Source: Onchocerca lupi
Lineage: Eukaryota > Nematoda > Chromadorea > Rhabditida > Onchocercidae
DNA: 64,000 bases
Assembly: GCA_028564675.1 (NCBI GenBank)
Contig: JAOVVO010000094.1
Coordinates: 107,714 to 171,713 of the forward strand
Reading direction: 5' to 3'
The notes under the pieces are model-generated. The model saw only the letters and a list, made by a program, of their open reading frames with translations, was not told the origin of the DNA and did not search any database. Below are positions 49,531 through 63,310 of this stretch, one piece after another. Positions within the stretch are counted from its first letter, which is position 1. The number at the start of each line of letters is the position of its first letter. The position numbers and the translations under genes are program-made.

Positions 49531-52500
49531 TTACATCGAAAATAAATATCGATAAAATAATGGCCATATAAATATGAAAAATATATGCGGGAAACAGTAC
49601 ACAGAGAGAAGTGGCTGAAATAAGAGTTTAAGATACTTTACTTTCGAAAATTTATTGCTTTTCATGGAAAGAAAACAAATTCTGCAAACAAAGATTTAGA
49701 AGCAGACACAACAAATTGAATGTCGCCGAAAAGCAACTTGGTATGAATCATTACAACAAACTTGGAGAATCTGATCATTTCTGGAGACAATCAAAAAATT
49801 AGAAAAAAGAAAATTTGGTGAAAAATATAACAAACCCTTATCCAGTTTCGTGTTTTCACAAGACCGAATGTTAGAAAACCGATACCCATCGAAACATTGA
49901 TCACAATACGTCCAAAAATAAATTTTAGTGGTAGCATATACGGTTGTGCTAAGTAATGCGAAAGCTTCGGTGATTTACTCAGCAATAAATAAAACTTAAA
50001 AAATAGCTCAAATAATTTAAAAAATAAGATGGGAAAAATTTCAGTAATATATTAAATATTTCTTGACTTTATTCTCATTCTGTTCTTATATTATTCCTTT
50101 TTCTTTATTTTCGTATTAATAATTTCGAGCGATAAGAAGTTATTATTTGAAAATAAGACGAAGGCTAACAACAAAAATTCATACAAAATATCAGAAAAAC
50201 ATCCTCTATGGAAATGCTGAAACCTGCCTGTTTTTGCGCTAAAATACATCCAAATTCGAGAACAAAAATAATGAAGTAACCAAGATGATAACCATGCCAA
50301 ATCGCGAGATAAATAAGCGTTATTAAATGGCTATAGGTTTGATTACCCAACCACCGCAATCTTCGATATAAATTGCTAAAATAAAAACGGCTATACTATC
50401 AACGAATTAATATCTAGTAGAAGAGAGTACGAACTTCTCACTTTTATTGGATGTTTCCGATATGATATTCGCTTGATACAAGGGATAATCAGATTAAACT
50501 CCTCATTTGTCTCTGTTCACCTATAATGTATAGGTAAAAATGCATCACTTAAGCAGATTAATTAAGCTCAAGTTTGCCGAAACTACAAACAAAACCAAAA
50601 ATTACTTTTTAGCAAACGTGTTTGTGCCAACATTGAAACTGTCAATAACACTCTGGAAATCCAAACCAAATTCCCATTTTTTAATATGGACATCACGTAC
50701 GCCATCCCAACGATCGTTACCTTTTAAATCTTTTCCGTTATATGCAATACCTGCCAATATTGCTGCTCCTTCCTGCGGAAAAATATTTTTAACAAATGAA
50801 TGATACAGCATCATATCTGCTCTCAACCACTTTTGAAACATTAAGTCTTGGATGCATAGACAAACATATCAACAACAGACAACTGAAATCTAAACATCAG
50901 TACTTGCATAATCCCTGAATGTAGTAAGTGACAGATAAATAGTACATAACCGAAAACATACTGTAAAAAGCCAAACAGAAATATATCGGCACATAATAAT
51001 TCGGAACCATAACACAATCCAGATTATTTTCCATCGAAATGAAAGCGCCTGAAATTCACACACAGAGATTTCAAATTATGCATTAAAAATTTCCCAAACA
51101 AAACATAATGCCAAATTACACTGGTCAAAAAGAAAAATTATTTTAACGATTATGATTAGTTGCAAGGTTTTCAATTCCTAATTTATTTTTATGGTTAAGA
51201 AAGTCTGGTGTTAAAAGAAATTTGAAGAAAACTAAGATATGAGTTAATCGAAATACTAACAAAGAAGTCAGGAGAATTAAAATATTCATTCGGTATCCAT
51301 AAGACTCCCCACTGATATATAATTATGTAAAAACAAGCCATTACAAAACGTCCCAAGCTTGGCATAAGCCTGAAATTAAAAGACTAATTTTGAAACGATT
51401 GTCATCGCTCTCAAAAAGATGATTCTCTGATCAGATTAAGAACATTTAAATTCAAAGATTAAATAAAACTAACCCTGAAATACGTACTTCTTTCTTGCTA
51501 TCAAGATATTCGCCAGCAACGAATGAACGGAACCGAGAAAGTGTGAAAAGTGGCCCTGCAAAGGTACCACAAAAAAAGTACCCAAAAGCTGCAATTTCTA
51601 AAAGGTTGGGAGACTTTTTTATTGATGTTTGTATTTGATATGTTTTCAATTCATCCTGAAAGAATGATCTGGTTGCCATACTGAATTCGAAATTAAAAAA
51701 AAAAAAAGTCCTTCACTTATTCACAACCGAAAATAACGCACATTAAATATAAAAAAAGAAGGAAAGCAGATTTTTCTCAAGCGAAGAAAAGAGAAGCAAT
51801 AAAATTTCCGTAACCACTTTTACGAAATAAAGATGACCATAAAAAAAATTAAAATAGAAGAAAACAAAGAAAGTTTAACAGACGAAAATTCTATTTTAGC
51901 ACTACTTTCACATTACGTGATAGATACAATGTCTATATCGGTTTGTAAAATTCTGGAAATATACCGCTGGTTTGTATCCATCATAAATATCCATAACAAG
52001 ACCAATGAAACGTAAAGTCATCACACAAAATGGTGTTGTCCAATTGATATCATAATTATCAGTTTCCGAATAAGTGTAGCCAATTAACAAATGTCCCTGG
52101 AATTCAAAAATGCTTTTTTTTTTTTAAAAAAAGAAAGTGAAATCTGATAAAAGTTTTCAGAAAAAATATTTTCATGCCTTTGTAATTATGACCAAAAGTA
52201 AATAGTTTTGAATCATGATCAAATCTGAAATACCCACACAAATGTTCTATACTTGATAATATGTGAATCGGAAGAAAATTCGAAACTAAAACACAACATG
52301 AAAACTAATGCATTCAGCTTACCAAAAATACAAGATGAGCTAATACAATAGAAACTTTCTGGCCTGGAAAATATGTGACAATCCAGTAAGCTAACAATAT
52401 ACTTACAATGCTATGAAATACTGCAGCACCTGGAAAATGAATCTAATTTCATAAAAACAGAAACAAGTTTTGCAGGGGAGGTTGTAAATGAGAAAAGAGG

Positions 52501-52901
52501 TAGAAGGAAACTGGAATTAAATACTTTTCACTAATTTTTATTGCTTTTAGAATGAACATCAAAAACGTTACCATAGCTTAATATGTAAAGTACCAAACCA
52601 GCAACCACAAAGTAAACATGTTGTATAGTAGGTGATTTATTGTAAAATATTAACCGATAAATTGCCGCCAGTGGATATCCTGAAAATATCATCGTATTAC
52701 CTGTAACCTAAATGTATTTGACATTATAACTATTGTTTCCCACCGATAATATATGTATTGTTTTATACTAAGCAGATATACTATCAAAACATCCATTTAC
52801 ATTTAACTGACAAAATACCTACCCGCAAAAATGGTCATCAAGAAGATCAGGCTATCTTCACGAGTATGCACTGCTGCTGATAGTGACGACATTATACTCA
52901 T
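49531..52901 (-). CDS. mboa-6: MBOAT lysophospholipid acyltransferase (LPCAT3/MBOAT5 type)
   Basis: ER multi-pass enzyme that reacylates lysophospholipids with polyunsaturated acyl-CoA (Lands cycle). Eleven exons in transcript order: 52901-52823, 52679-52572, 52429-52323, 52096-51965, 51655-51474, 51369-51261, 51048-50962, 50772-50606, 50375-50228, 49994-49836, 49614-49531. All joins keep phase: 453 codons plus stop, against about 487 in human LPCAT3. Family blocks appear in order: GYPLAAIYRL near the N-terminus, NYDINWTTPFCVMTLRFIGL, GPLFTLSRF, IAYNGKDLKGNDRWDG, SFNVGTNTF with the family's catalytic Asn region, then LIYLAIWHGYHLGYF with the catalytic His, and a final membrane helix. The start is the first of two close ATGs (52901, 52892). 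The symbol follows the C. elegans LPCAT3 homologue and is less certain than the family. The intron 50227-49995 has a GC donor. Confidence 0.92.
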
Positions 52902-52967
52902 TATTTTCCTTTCTTTATATTCAATAAACCCACTGAAATTATTGACCTTCAAATTTCTAAACAAAAT

Positions 52968-53180
52968 TAGAGCGTGGCCGGCTTCCGGCGAATGCAGAAA
53001 GTAGGTGTGATGAAAAAACTCACTTATTTTTACTTGTCACAGGTGTGAAAGATTTAAAAAAAAGAAAAATAAATGTCTATTCGGATGCAACGTTGCATGA
53101 AAATTTGAAAGCAATCCGTGAATAACTTGCAAAGTAATTTGAGGAATAACAATAAAGATTTACATTTTTATTTATAAAGA
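52968..53180 (-). mobile_element. Helitron 5'-end relic between two divergent genes
   Basis: The right boundary GA|T at 53180 and the subterminal sequence (TTTACATTTTTATTTATAAA; CTCACTTATTTTTACTTGTC) match the other Helitrons. The left part is missing. It lies 67 bp upstream of the MBOAT start codon, inside the presumed promoter region. Confidence 0.75.
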
Positions 53181-53270
53181 TAGAATATAGACAGATTTCG
53201 AAATTCCCAATCCGGTAAATCATCTTAATACGGAATCACTGCTGCAGCATTTTAACCTTTCGACTATTCC

Positions 53271-53593
53271 TACATACGAATCAGTAATGTCATATTGTCC
53301 ATACGAATCTCCCATATAAGGGAACGAACATCTTCGACGCCATCTTCAAAAGACAATCCAGTACAGGTGACAAATGGTACTTTTTCACACCTCTGACTGC
53401 CAGAACTCTCTCCGCAAATTGTGATCTTTATTTAGCATGACAAAAATATTGTCACACAGCATGACATAACACCGTAAGCCATCTTTCGTTGTGGAACTAA
53501 AAATGTCATTTAAAGTTGTGGACTTGGCGGGAATCTTGGCATCTGTAGAGTTGTGCATTTTATGGTGGCCATTCGGTTCGATCTTGATTTAGA
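53271..53593 (-). pseudogene. Coding-like minus-strand segment with a frameshift, unidentified
   Basis: From 53593 one open frame reads through HNSTDAKIPAKSTTLNDIFS, then STTKDGLRCYVMLCDNIFVM and LNKDHNLRREFWQSE, meeting a stop near 53382. From there the next frame continues with RCEKVPFVTCTGLSFEDGVE and DVRSLIWEIRMDNMTLLIRM up to TAG. The abrupt frame change suggests a damaged gene or an unrecognised mini-intron. The composition is clearly more protein-like than the flanks. No family recognised. Confidence 0.35.
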
Positions 53594-53699
53594 TGGTTGG
53601 TGACTTTAGGTGACGGAAGTCACTCTTTCCTCATCGCATGAAAGCATTGCAGAACGCACAAAACATTGGATAAAGCAATATGTGCTTTCAGGAGTGAAA

Positions 53700-56600
53700 A
53701 TGCCGAGGAAACGAACGGATCAGCGTGCGACAAGAAATCGCTTCATCGGTTCGTTCATTTTCGCATATATTAAAAAAATTAGAGGAATAATTATTGCGGA
53801 GCCATTTCTTGTTCACATCTCATGAAGATGTTGAGAGGAATGTGATATGGAAAATAACAGAAGAAGTACCGTGTGGCCACAAAACGTGCATCGGACTTAT
53901 TAATTTTTCGGCTTGGCTTGAAGTCATTCTCTCAATTCAATAAGTTTTATTTCGGAAGGACATAAAAGCACAGTAAATAGATGTTGGGAGTAATTTTCAG
54001 TAGAGAAGGAAATGTTTTTACTGTTAATCGAATGGTCATTGACCATTCATTCCTAGCTAGTAAATTCATAGAAATGATGCGAATATTCTAACGTTATAAC
54101 ATGGGTTTCATTTCTGAATTTAAAAACAGATTAGTCGTGAAAATCTTGTTCATTGCCTTCCTTTGTTATTCTGAATGAATAGAAACAAATTTATTATTGT
54201 TTACAACGGATGAAATGTATAATTCAGATAATGAACAGGCCGTACTATTCAATGCATCGGAAATTGGAAAATTAGCATATAGACGAAAGCATATGAAAAC
54301 GAGAAATGAAAATAGAGAAGATGAAGAAAATATATCAAAGTTGGATTATGAATTAAGTTCTTATAGTGATTTATTGATCAAGGCTATAGAACCAATTCGT
54401 GGCCAGGTATTTATCCAGAACTCTTTTTCACTTTCTAAGGCAGTATTTCAGCTTACTTTTTAAATTTCAACAAATGAAATCGGAGTATTGGCATAGAATA
54501 TTTGACTGGTTGGAAGTTCCATAAAATTTCTTTTTGCACATTTATTCCGAGAGATCAAGAGATTTAAATTTCAGATTAGCTGAAGCAATTTTATAACATT
54601 GTAATCAGTTGAGTCTCGTCATCACACAGGAAGTTTTGTAATTTTCAGAAACAGCTCCTGAAACGTCTTTATTTGGATGTAGATGAAGTATTAGAAAAAT
54701 GCACAGTGAACGAATTGAGACATGCTGTTTACGAACCTTCCTTTATTACCTCTCTGGAGGTTTGTGACTTGAAATAGTACTCTTATTATTCTTGCAGTGG
54801 TTGGAATTTTTGTCAGGAATTTCTTTTTTTTTTCCAAATTCTTGCTAGAAACTCAAGTAATTCAATCGTTTAACAATTTCAGGATACTCTTCAATAGAAG
54901 TATTCTTAAAATTAATTAATTTGTTTCGCAAATAATCCGATTTGCAGAAAATTGTTTGAATTTTTCAGAATCAAAAATAACTAATCTTGTTAGCACGCAA
55001 CATTGCTCTGTCGCTTCATGGTTTACTATTTATAATACTTACTAAGTATTCAGTTTTGAGTTTCGGGTTTTGTAATTGAGATTGCTTAATACTTTACTAA
55101 TTTATTCAGGGCAAGAAACTGGCAGCTCATTTCATTTTGAAAATTGGTGTCGACAAATTCTGGGCATTAGTTAAGAAAGTGATCACATCCGAGAAGACTA
55201 CCAAGTTAGTTAAGATTTATTGATTTTATTGACTGGTTTCCAACTTCAGATTGGATCAGTTTTGAAACTTGAAGGATGCTTTTACAATCTTATTAATCCA
55301 TCTTTCTTATTTTTTCTCATTTCTATATATTAATACTTAAGGATTCAATGCTCCAGTTATGGTGACGTTTTATTATTAGCCTGGAAGAATGCTGTGAAAG
55401 ATGGTATTCATAAACTGCAATATCAGTTGGAAAGAATTTTTATGGACGTCGTCTATTATGCCTTACAACATCTTCGCTATAATAAAAAATTTATGGCGGT
55501 ATTATAATTGCTTCTCTTCATTATTTTAATGAACTTCAGTCAATTATCTTTAGGAAATTTGTGCATTTCTATTTCAAGCTTCTTATAAATGCATGATTTC
55601 TTAGGCAAATATGAAACAAAAAGAGTTTAGCAAATCATAGAATTTCGAGCACATTTGTAGCAAGTATGATATTTGAATAAATTCCAGCTAAATATTGAGG
55701 ACGATCCTTATATTTGAATATCATAAGATTTCATAAAATTTCAAAAATTGCAGATGTTGGAATCTCTCGGGAAAGCCAGAAGCAAACAGATTGATGCAAT
55801 GATATACCGTACGTTCGAGCCAAATTTGTGGCGTTGTTTGAAGGTTTTCATTTTCTCTTAAATTTCTTATGATTGGCCAATATAATGCTGACCAAGAGAG
55901 TTTGAAATTTTAAAACATAATAATCTTTCAAACTATATTTTTATATAGTGTATTTGTATTAAGTATATTTTATATATCAAGTATATTTTTTCAAAATTAA
56001 TCAATATTGTTTAAGGCAGCTAACGAAACGGTACGATTCAATGCTTGCTGTCTCTTTTTGCCGTTTTATCCATTTGTTTCGGATGATGATATCGTAAGTT
56101 TTTTTAAAGTATTCTGTTGGGATGTATGTCATTATTTATTAGTTTAGTTGTCGGCGTTGTTTTAATATTGCATGAAAAATAAAGCTGGATCATTTACGTA
56201 ACATTTGGCATAGTTTCCTCATGCGGTATTAAAACAAATATAATACATTATTTCATGCATTTAATACATATATGTGTTTAGGGATTTGCTCACAAAACCA
56301 ATGCTCTTCCAAAATATTTCAAAATTAAACTTAAAACCGACTTCCGCTAATCAAAAATGCAGAATGCAATAAAAATACAGTGTTGTTGGAATAAAAGTAC
56401 AGTGCTGTTTCGAAATAACTTTCAAAGAAAATGTTTTTTATTGAAATTCATAATATATCGTTGATTAATTGCCATGAAATGGTAGAAATTTTTAGATCAG
56501 TGATAGATCAGTGAGTGATAGATCTTAGATCAGTGATCTAAACTGTTTTTCCAAACATTCGTCATGAGAAAGTCGACATTGCTTAAAATCGGCAAATCTG

Positions 56601-59600
56601 TTTTCATAAAATTCTTTTACAAGTAAAATCTATTACTAAAGTATGAACTTCTGAATTGAGTAATGCGCATTCAATCAAGATTGTATTGAATTTGCATTTT
56701 GCAATATCCGATGTCTAGCGTGGAACATATAACCAATTTCACTGTATTCATACGAACACTATTGAAATAAACTAGTTTAATCATTAAAAATTGAAATTGT
56801 AAGTACAGATTAGTTTGTTCAGGAAAATGCAGAAAATATTAATATGCAGCAAGGAATAATTATCGATCTCCTGAAAGATGATAGTTATGGAATTCGGTCT
56901 GAAGCATGCAGACGAACATTATTTTTATTGAGCACTTATTTCGACACATTTCCTCTAGATTTTATCAAGCAATGTTTGACGCAGGTAATTTGCGACATTT
57001 AAAAACTCTGACATTTTCAGTTCATGCCTATGATTTGGAAGAAGAAATCTAAGTTCCATTCATTCACTCAATAATTATAATTGAGGATTATCTTGAGTTA
57101 TGTATGTAGTATAAATAGCGCAAGCACTTTGTTTCATTATTGTTTTTTGTGTAGTCTAATTTTGATCAACAACTTGAGCGTCTCATCGCAAAATGGCTTA
57201 TCAGTATTGCTCAAAGTTTTATGCATTAATATTACCAGTGCAATTTTCCTTCAGATTATTGATAATTTATCAGTGGATAGCAATGTTAACGTGAGGATAG
57301 CAGTTTACGAAGGAATGCGCGATCTTTTGCGCTGCGCAAGTGCTTTAAATGCTTGTGAACGGGCCCTAAAATGTCTCTTTGATAATAGAGGGATCAACGA
57401 TCGTTGTGATCATGTACGACTGAATGCTTTTCAACTATTGAATGCGCTAGTGGGCCATCGTTTCATCAAAGTGTGTTCGTGTGAATTTTTTCCTTTAAAA
57501 AGTCAAATTGGTATAGATTAAGGAGAAAATATTCCCGATCTAAAGAGATTTGGATAACTGTTTATTGGTGAAAAAGTAACAAAAAAGCTGAATACATGGG
57601 AATCTTAGTTTTCGATAAATAATATGAATAACAAATATTTTTTAGCTTAGTGAAGTGGTGAAGATGGATCGTATTTTGAAAGTATTTGCTCTTGAAGAAT
57701 CTGACATGGTACGGAAAGAGGTAAATAAAATTATTTGAAATCATTGTAATGACGATGTCATTCTTATTTCTTTCTTTTCGAGATTGCGAAATTGTTGCTG
57801 CCATCCTATACGAAACCAGGACTGAGTCCAGATCAAGTGATCCGTCGCATAATTGTTATGGGACGAGAGAGTGAAATCGCTGCTCTGTCTTTCCATCATA
57901 TAATTGTTGCTGAAAATTTAATGACAGTCGAGCATGCTGGTTGGTTTCATGTTTCGATCATCATATGAAAACATTGGAAACAACCATCTGAGATCATAGA
58001 AAGTCTAAAGTTGTTAAAAGAGATTGCCCGGATAATACTTGATATTTATTCGCGTTTCATAATTGGATCTCGATGCTTATATTATTCTTTTAATTTTGCA
58101 TATTTTTCATCAGTTCAACATGCAAAATCACTGGTGCTTGCTGTATATAAAGCACTACGTTCATTGAAAGGAATCGATGGTTATGAAACAGATGAGGCGA
58201 TGTCCGTTTGCTCGGACGCGACCACGTGTGAAACATTCGTCGAGCCAGTTCAAGGTAAGCTCTGCAATCTACTTATTTGTATTAGTGTCCAAGTGAATCC
58301 TCTTCTAAAAAAAAGCTTTTTATTTCAACTTTCTATTTCACCGCGATGTGAATATGGTAGAGATTCGTTGATGTTTGAGATGACTGGATAAATTACATAA
58401 AAGTTTTAAGCGATCGAATAAACTGAAAGAACAACATAGTTTATATTGCCATTCGTTAATCAGGTTAACTGATGGCATAAATGAAATTTTTTATGGTAAT
58501 CTTTGTATGACCTCCCAGATTGATGTATGATCTGGTCCTAAGTACATCGCTAGAAGTAGCCTTATCCCTACGACATATGGACTTGATGTTTGGGCAAGCA
58601 TAGAGATTTTGATGAATAAAAATCAGTCAGTTTTAATTTGTGAAGAAGCCACTTTATGCATAGTGAAATTAATTTTAATCAATTACAGATGAAGCAAGCG
58701 AAAAATTCAAGCTTTGGCATTCATCGCATTTGCTGTTGAACTGTTTGGTGGTAATGTGGCTTCCACTACGTCTTATATTAGATGATAAAAAATATGCAAA
58801 GGAAAATGAGAATCTGCGTAGACTTCTCGCCAAATTATTCAAATTTGCATTTTTACATTATCGAGTAAGTAAAAATTGAAAGATTCCAGATTTAATAAAT
58901 TCTTTCAATTTTACATTTGAGAGATTTTTCTAGAAGTGGACGTTTCTTTTTTGGAGTCGATTAGAATATCGCTTACTAGATAAGCATGATACTAGTCAAA
59001 ATTGTTGAACATTCACTAAATTCATAAGTCCAAAATCTTTTTTCCTGAAGTTCAGATTTTGGTATTTCTTAATACTGAAACAAAAAACAATCTTTTTTAG
59101 AATGCGTCGATTTTGGAAGCAGTGATGCATTTGGGCAAAACTTTGGACGATTGGAAGGAAGGGAAAATATTAGTGTTACAGGAATTGTTACAAAGTTGTA
59201 GTTTAGATGATGAAAAAGCTGCAGTTTACTTGGAAGCAGCTATCAGTTGGGATTTTCTGGCTCTCCTGAAGTTTGTCGATGATGGTATGTGCACTGAAAT
59301 TCAGATGTTTTTGAAATCTTATCAGATTTTACTGTTCAGGTTTTTTCAGCATTCGGAACTGTGAAACGAGAAATATATGGTGGTAGTCCACCGAGGAAGC
59401 GTGATAAAAAATCGAAAATTCCGAATGATGCGTTTAATCGGGTGAGGTTTCAATTTATTTCCGAATTTTTTTTTTTCCGGCTGTAGAAAATATTGTTTAC
59501 TGTTCACTATTATTAGCTTACTGCTCATTGCATCAGTTACATCTGATTTCATATTTTGACTATTATGGCATTTATAGTCCTTATTATATTTGGACCGTAT

Positions 59601-62297
59601 CATGAAGCAACCAGAAATAAAGCATCAGCTGGAGCACAACTACATTGTTTATGTTTCCAGATATTGGAAGGTAAGAACGGTTTGTATAAGGTATCTGTAA
59701 CAAATGAACATGAAAGGGAATTAAAAACGAATAATTTCTGCATTCATAATTTTATTATGAGATGGTTCTTTTTTTCTCTGAGAACTAGCCAGAATTATTT
59801 TTTAGGCTCTTACTTCATTGAGGCAGTTAATTATGGAAAATATTTTGCAAAAAAAACTTCGATTCTTTTCCTTTACTCTTACTTTCGGAAATATAATTTC
59901 TGGTATCCGTATGCAGTATATTCTGGCTGTTATGGTTCTTACTGGCAACGAAAAGGTCTTCTTTTTTTACTTGTCTTACATGAAAGTAAAAAGAAGTCTG
60001 TGTTAAAAATGATGAGCTTAGAGGAGTTAATTTCTTTTTTTGATTGTGAATATTAAACCAATTTCTTGCATTTTCAGGATGATGGGGAAGAATTATTAAA
60101 AACTATGCAAGATGATGTAGATTGGTTAAAAGAGTCGATTATGCCACAATTTTTAGCTGATTTAACTGATGAACAATTGGATATGGTGATCAAAGTTTGC
60201 GAGGTAAAAAATTATGCGTAGTCAAAAATTGGTTAAAAAAATCTTTGAGAGATTTCTTTTTTGATTTAAATTAGATGGTTTTATATTTTAAAAAAATTCA
60301 GTTTTAAAGGGGAATTCTAAGCTTTTCGTTTCAGGATAAAATTGAAAAAGTCCTTGAGATTTTGCTTTAATCTAGTGTGTACGAAAAGGCAATTTCATAG
60401 GAGTAAATAAAAGATGCATTTCAGACATACATCTGTTTATGGACACAGCAGCTTAGAACATATAACACACCACTTGCATTCCGATTAGCGCTGTGTGATG
60501 CTCAGTGGATTGATAATATAAAAAAGAGTCGTGGTGCCGTTCAACTTCTTGCAGCTGTGATAGAATTGTTCCGAAATTTGATTATCACTGCGGTTGGCTT
60601 TATGAAAATTATTATTTTCTCTATGTTTTCATTCCAAAAAAAAAAAAATAGAAAAGCGTGGAAAATATATAATTCTTTTTTTCTCAGGCTGTGAATAATG
60701 AATTGACAGAGGTAATAATGACAAGTTTGTCGATTTCTATTTTCAAATATGTAGCTGCCTGTTCAAAGTCTAAATCTTCGGATTTTGATTGTAAAGTACG
60801 ATTTTTAATCTTTTCATTCTGCTATTCAGTTTTTCTAATTTTAGTTGATTTTATCTTGAGATTGCATTTAAGAACTCAATCCATTTCTTAGAAACATACG
60901 CATTCATTACAGAAAAGAGCAGAAACATGGCTTTCTATCTATAACACTTTGAACAACTGCAGATTGCTAACGTCGGAAGTAATTGCTGAGCAAGCAAAAA
61001 TGATTGCTGATTTTATTTTAAAAGAATTTTTGGAAATCAATAAAAATGTATTGGTTTAGTTTAAAAATGAATTTTATAAATCCAATCCACACTTCAGTAT
61101 TGTAATTTAATATCTTCTCTTTTCATGTAAATCTAGTCTATTCCTGATTAATTTTTCTTCTTTTGGTTCTTAAGATGAACATTTTTAGATTAAAATCTTA
61201 AATTATTAGGCTATGCTGTAGAAAATGTATGCCCCCTTAGGTTTTTTCCTAAGCTGCTTTCTGCAAGACAGAAATTTTTGGAAGTAATCAAATTTCTAGA
61301 CAAGTTTTCAATAATCTATTGTAATTGCATTAATTTGGAATGGTATTTTAGACGGCGATTATTCAGAGACCATTCGATCCATGCTTGGAAATTAATGAAG
61401 TAATTGATTTCTGGGTTAACAAAATATTGTTAAAGCACCAATTGTTGCGATGGTAACTCATTTTCTCAATTTCATTTTTTTAATAGTAACAATTTCATGC
61501 CTTGACCCATAAGCGAGATTCCTCATTTCTTCATCTTCCAAGTATGATTAAATTTCTAACATGTTAGAGTTATTTTGAAACGAATCACTGTGAAATCATT
61601 AAAAGATGAGATCAGTATTTTTCGACTGTATCATAATGGTTTTGACAATTTTTTGAAATAATTGTCTCAACTTATCTAAACAGATGAAGAATATTCTCTG
61701 ATTTTATCCGCCAAAGCGGGGATTTTATAATATATAGAATAGATTAATAGAGCATTCATTGTTTGCTTTTTAAACTAGAGCATTCGTTATTTCCTTTTTA
61801 TAGTTCCGTACTTGTGTATCTCAAGGATCAAATTGAAAAACGTATTTTATTTGCAATTACTACTCAAGAAGATGAAATCTATTGGTAATCTTTTGTTTTT
61901 AATCAGGAAAAAAAATTGGTTGAAAGATGACAGATTTCTCAAAATACTTAAAATTCATTAATACCCAATTAATGAATTTTAAGTACTTTAAGAAATTAAT
62001 AGAACAGATGGTCAATGGAATCCAGTGAAATTTTTAGGGATTATATTTTTTATAAACATAAATTTTGCCTTCTTAAGGACTATTTTCAGTTATGGAGCGG
62101 TAATCCAGTTTCTACTGCTTCTTCGAAGCTCAGCAAAGAAGATTACGGATAAATTAGTTAGCAACAGTATGCAGAAAAGCAGGGATTTGTATGAAGCATG
62201 TGTGGAGATGTTGGATGAGCAGTTACGCGGATTAAGTTATAAATATGAAAAAAATGAAATGTTTTTGCACATGAATGACGTTTTTGAAGAACTGTAA
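53700..62297 (+). CDS. capg-2: Condensin II complex subunit G2 (NCAPG2/CAP-G2)
   Basis: HEAT-repeat subunit of condensin II, which compacts mitotic chromosomes. Exons: 53700-53748, 54183-54406, 54649-54759, 55110-55204, 55342-55498, 55754-55843, 56016-56093, 56823-56984, 57255-57470, 57646-57720, 57783-57939, 58114-58254, 58689-58864, 59101-59284, 59350-59441, 59578-59670, 59806-59955, 60078-60203, 60425-60592, 60688-60795, 60913-61047, 61352-61452, 61804-61884, 62090-62297. Every join keeps phase; 1058 codons (human 1143). Diagnostic blocks resemble human NCAPG2: MIYRTFEPNLWRCLKAANET, VRFNACCLFLPFYPF, then HEAT-like IIIDLLKDDSYGIRSEACRR and DSNVNVRIAVYEGMRDLL. A basic patch, PPRKRDKKSK near residue 605, may be a nuclear signal. 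The first exon is less certain: without it, translation can begin at ATG 54215 (1031 codons). It is divergent from the MBOAT gene. Confidence 0.85.
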
Positions 62298-62446
62298 AAT
62301 TATTTCTCTTGTAAACATTATTTTTAAGTTTTTAGATGTAAAATATTCACATTTTTGGTTATATTGCTTTAAGGAAATTATCTTTAAAGTGATTGCAAAT
62401 AGTGGCTTTTCTTAAATTTGTATAATCCTCAATCTAAACTTTTTAA

Positions 62447-62775
62447 TCTATATAAGTAAAAATATAAACATTCGTTGTACAATGTTGCAAGTTCTTCACA
62501 GGTTGCTTTGAAATTTTGATACGTCGTTGCATTCGAGTAAGCGCGTGTTTTTATCTAGGTATATCTACGTTTTTTTCCTGCCACATCTGTGATGATAAAA
62601 GTAAGTGAGCGAGCTGAATTTATTGACCACTTCTACTTTCTGTTCATTTTTACACAGCATTTCGAATTCTTCACCGATTTGAAATTTCGATGCAATGTTG
62701 CATGTAGCACATTCAAACGGCTTTTGAGTTACATAGTTTGAATTTTTTATAGAAACAGTGGTCACATAACACTCA
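62447..62775 (+). mobile_element. Helitron 5'-end relics, plus orientation
   Basis: A|TC boundary at 62446/62447 begins TCTATATAAGTAAAAATATA, followed by the same 5' subterminal sequence seen inverted elsewhere (GTTGCAAGTTCTTCAC; GTAAGTGAGCGAGC). A second partial 5' copy follows from about 62640 (TTCTTCACCGATTTGAAATT). No 3' hairpin end is visible. This is the only copy read in plus orientation in the window. Confidence 0.7.
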
Positions 62776-63310
62776 TATACTATGTTCACTTTCATACCAC
62801 TACTATTATGAAGTATTTTGTTGCATTCGTGATGATTAATTTTTCATTTCTTGCACTATGAATTGTGTTCAATCGTTAGCCGGTTTCAGCAGATTTTAAT
62901 AAGAATTCTTTTAAGAAGGTAGAAGGAAATTTGTAAATTCGAAATATTGGGAATTGAATTTTTCAAATAGGAAGTTTCATTAGGGTATGGGTATCATTTA
63001 ATAGAATTTCGATGAAAATTTTTTTTTGGACATATATAAATATAATTCGGTAATCTTAATTTCGAAATTCTCGAATTCATAGTTAATACAAGATTGTGAT
63101 AGTTTCTTATAATTCCTGATATAGTATAATATGCATAAAAATTGTTATAATTGCTGCACTAAAGAATAAAAGGACAAAATTTTTTTGTTGATACAATTAA
63201 TCGATCACCATGAAATCCACTTGATCATTATTTGATAATATGAACTAAATTATTGAATGAGTTCCTTAGATCATTTCGTAATTTAGAAATGAAAGCCAAT
63301 AATGACCAAC
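62776..63310. other. Intergenic, nothing seen
   Basis: AT-rich sequence between the Helitron relics and the myosin fragment. No coding-like frame recognised. Confidence 0.5.

Noticed and set aside
57081..57254. Upstream extension of the open frame ahead of a condensin exon
   Set aside because: The TTTCCTTCAG acceptor at 57254 and phase with the previous exon show that only 57255-57470 is coding; the upstream part is intron.
59556..60056. 166-codon plus-strand open frame
   Set aside because: It runs through exon and intron in a frame different from the condensin reading; the spliced exons 59578-59670 and 59806-59955 explain the region.
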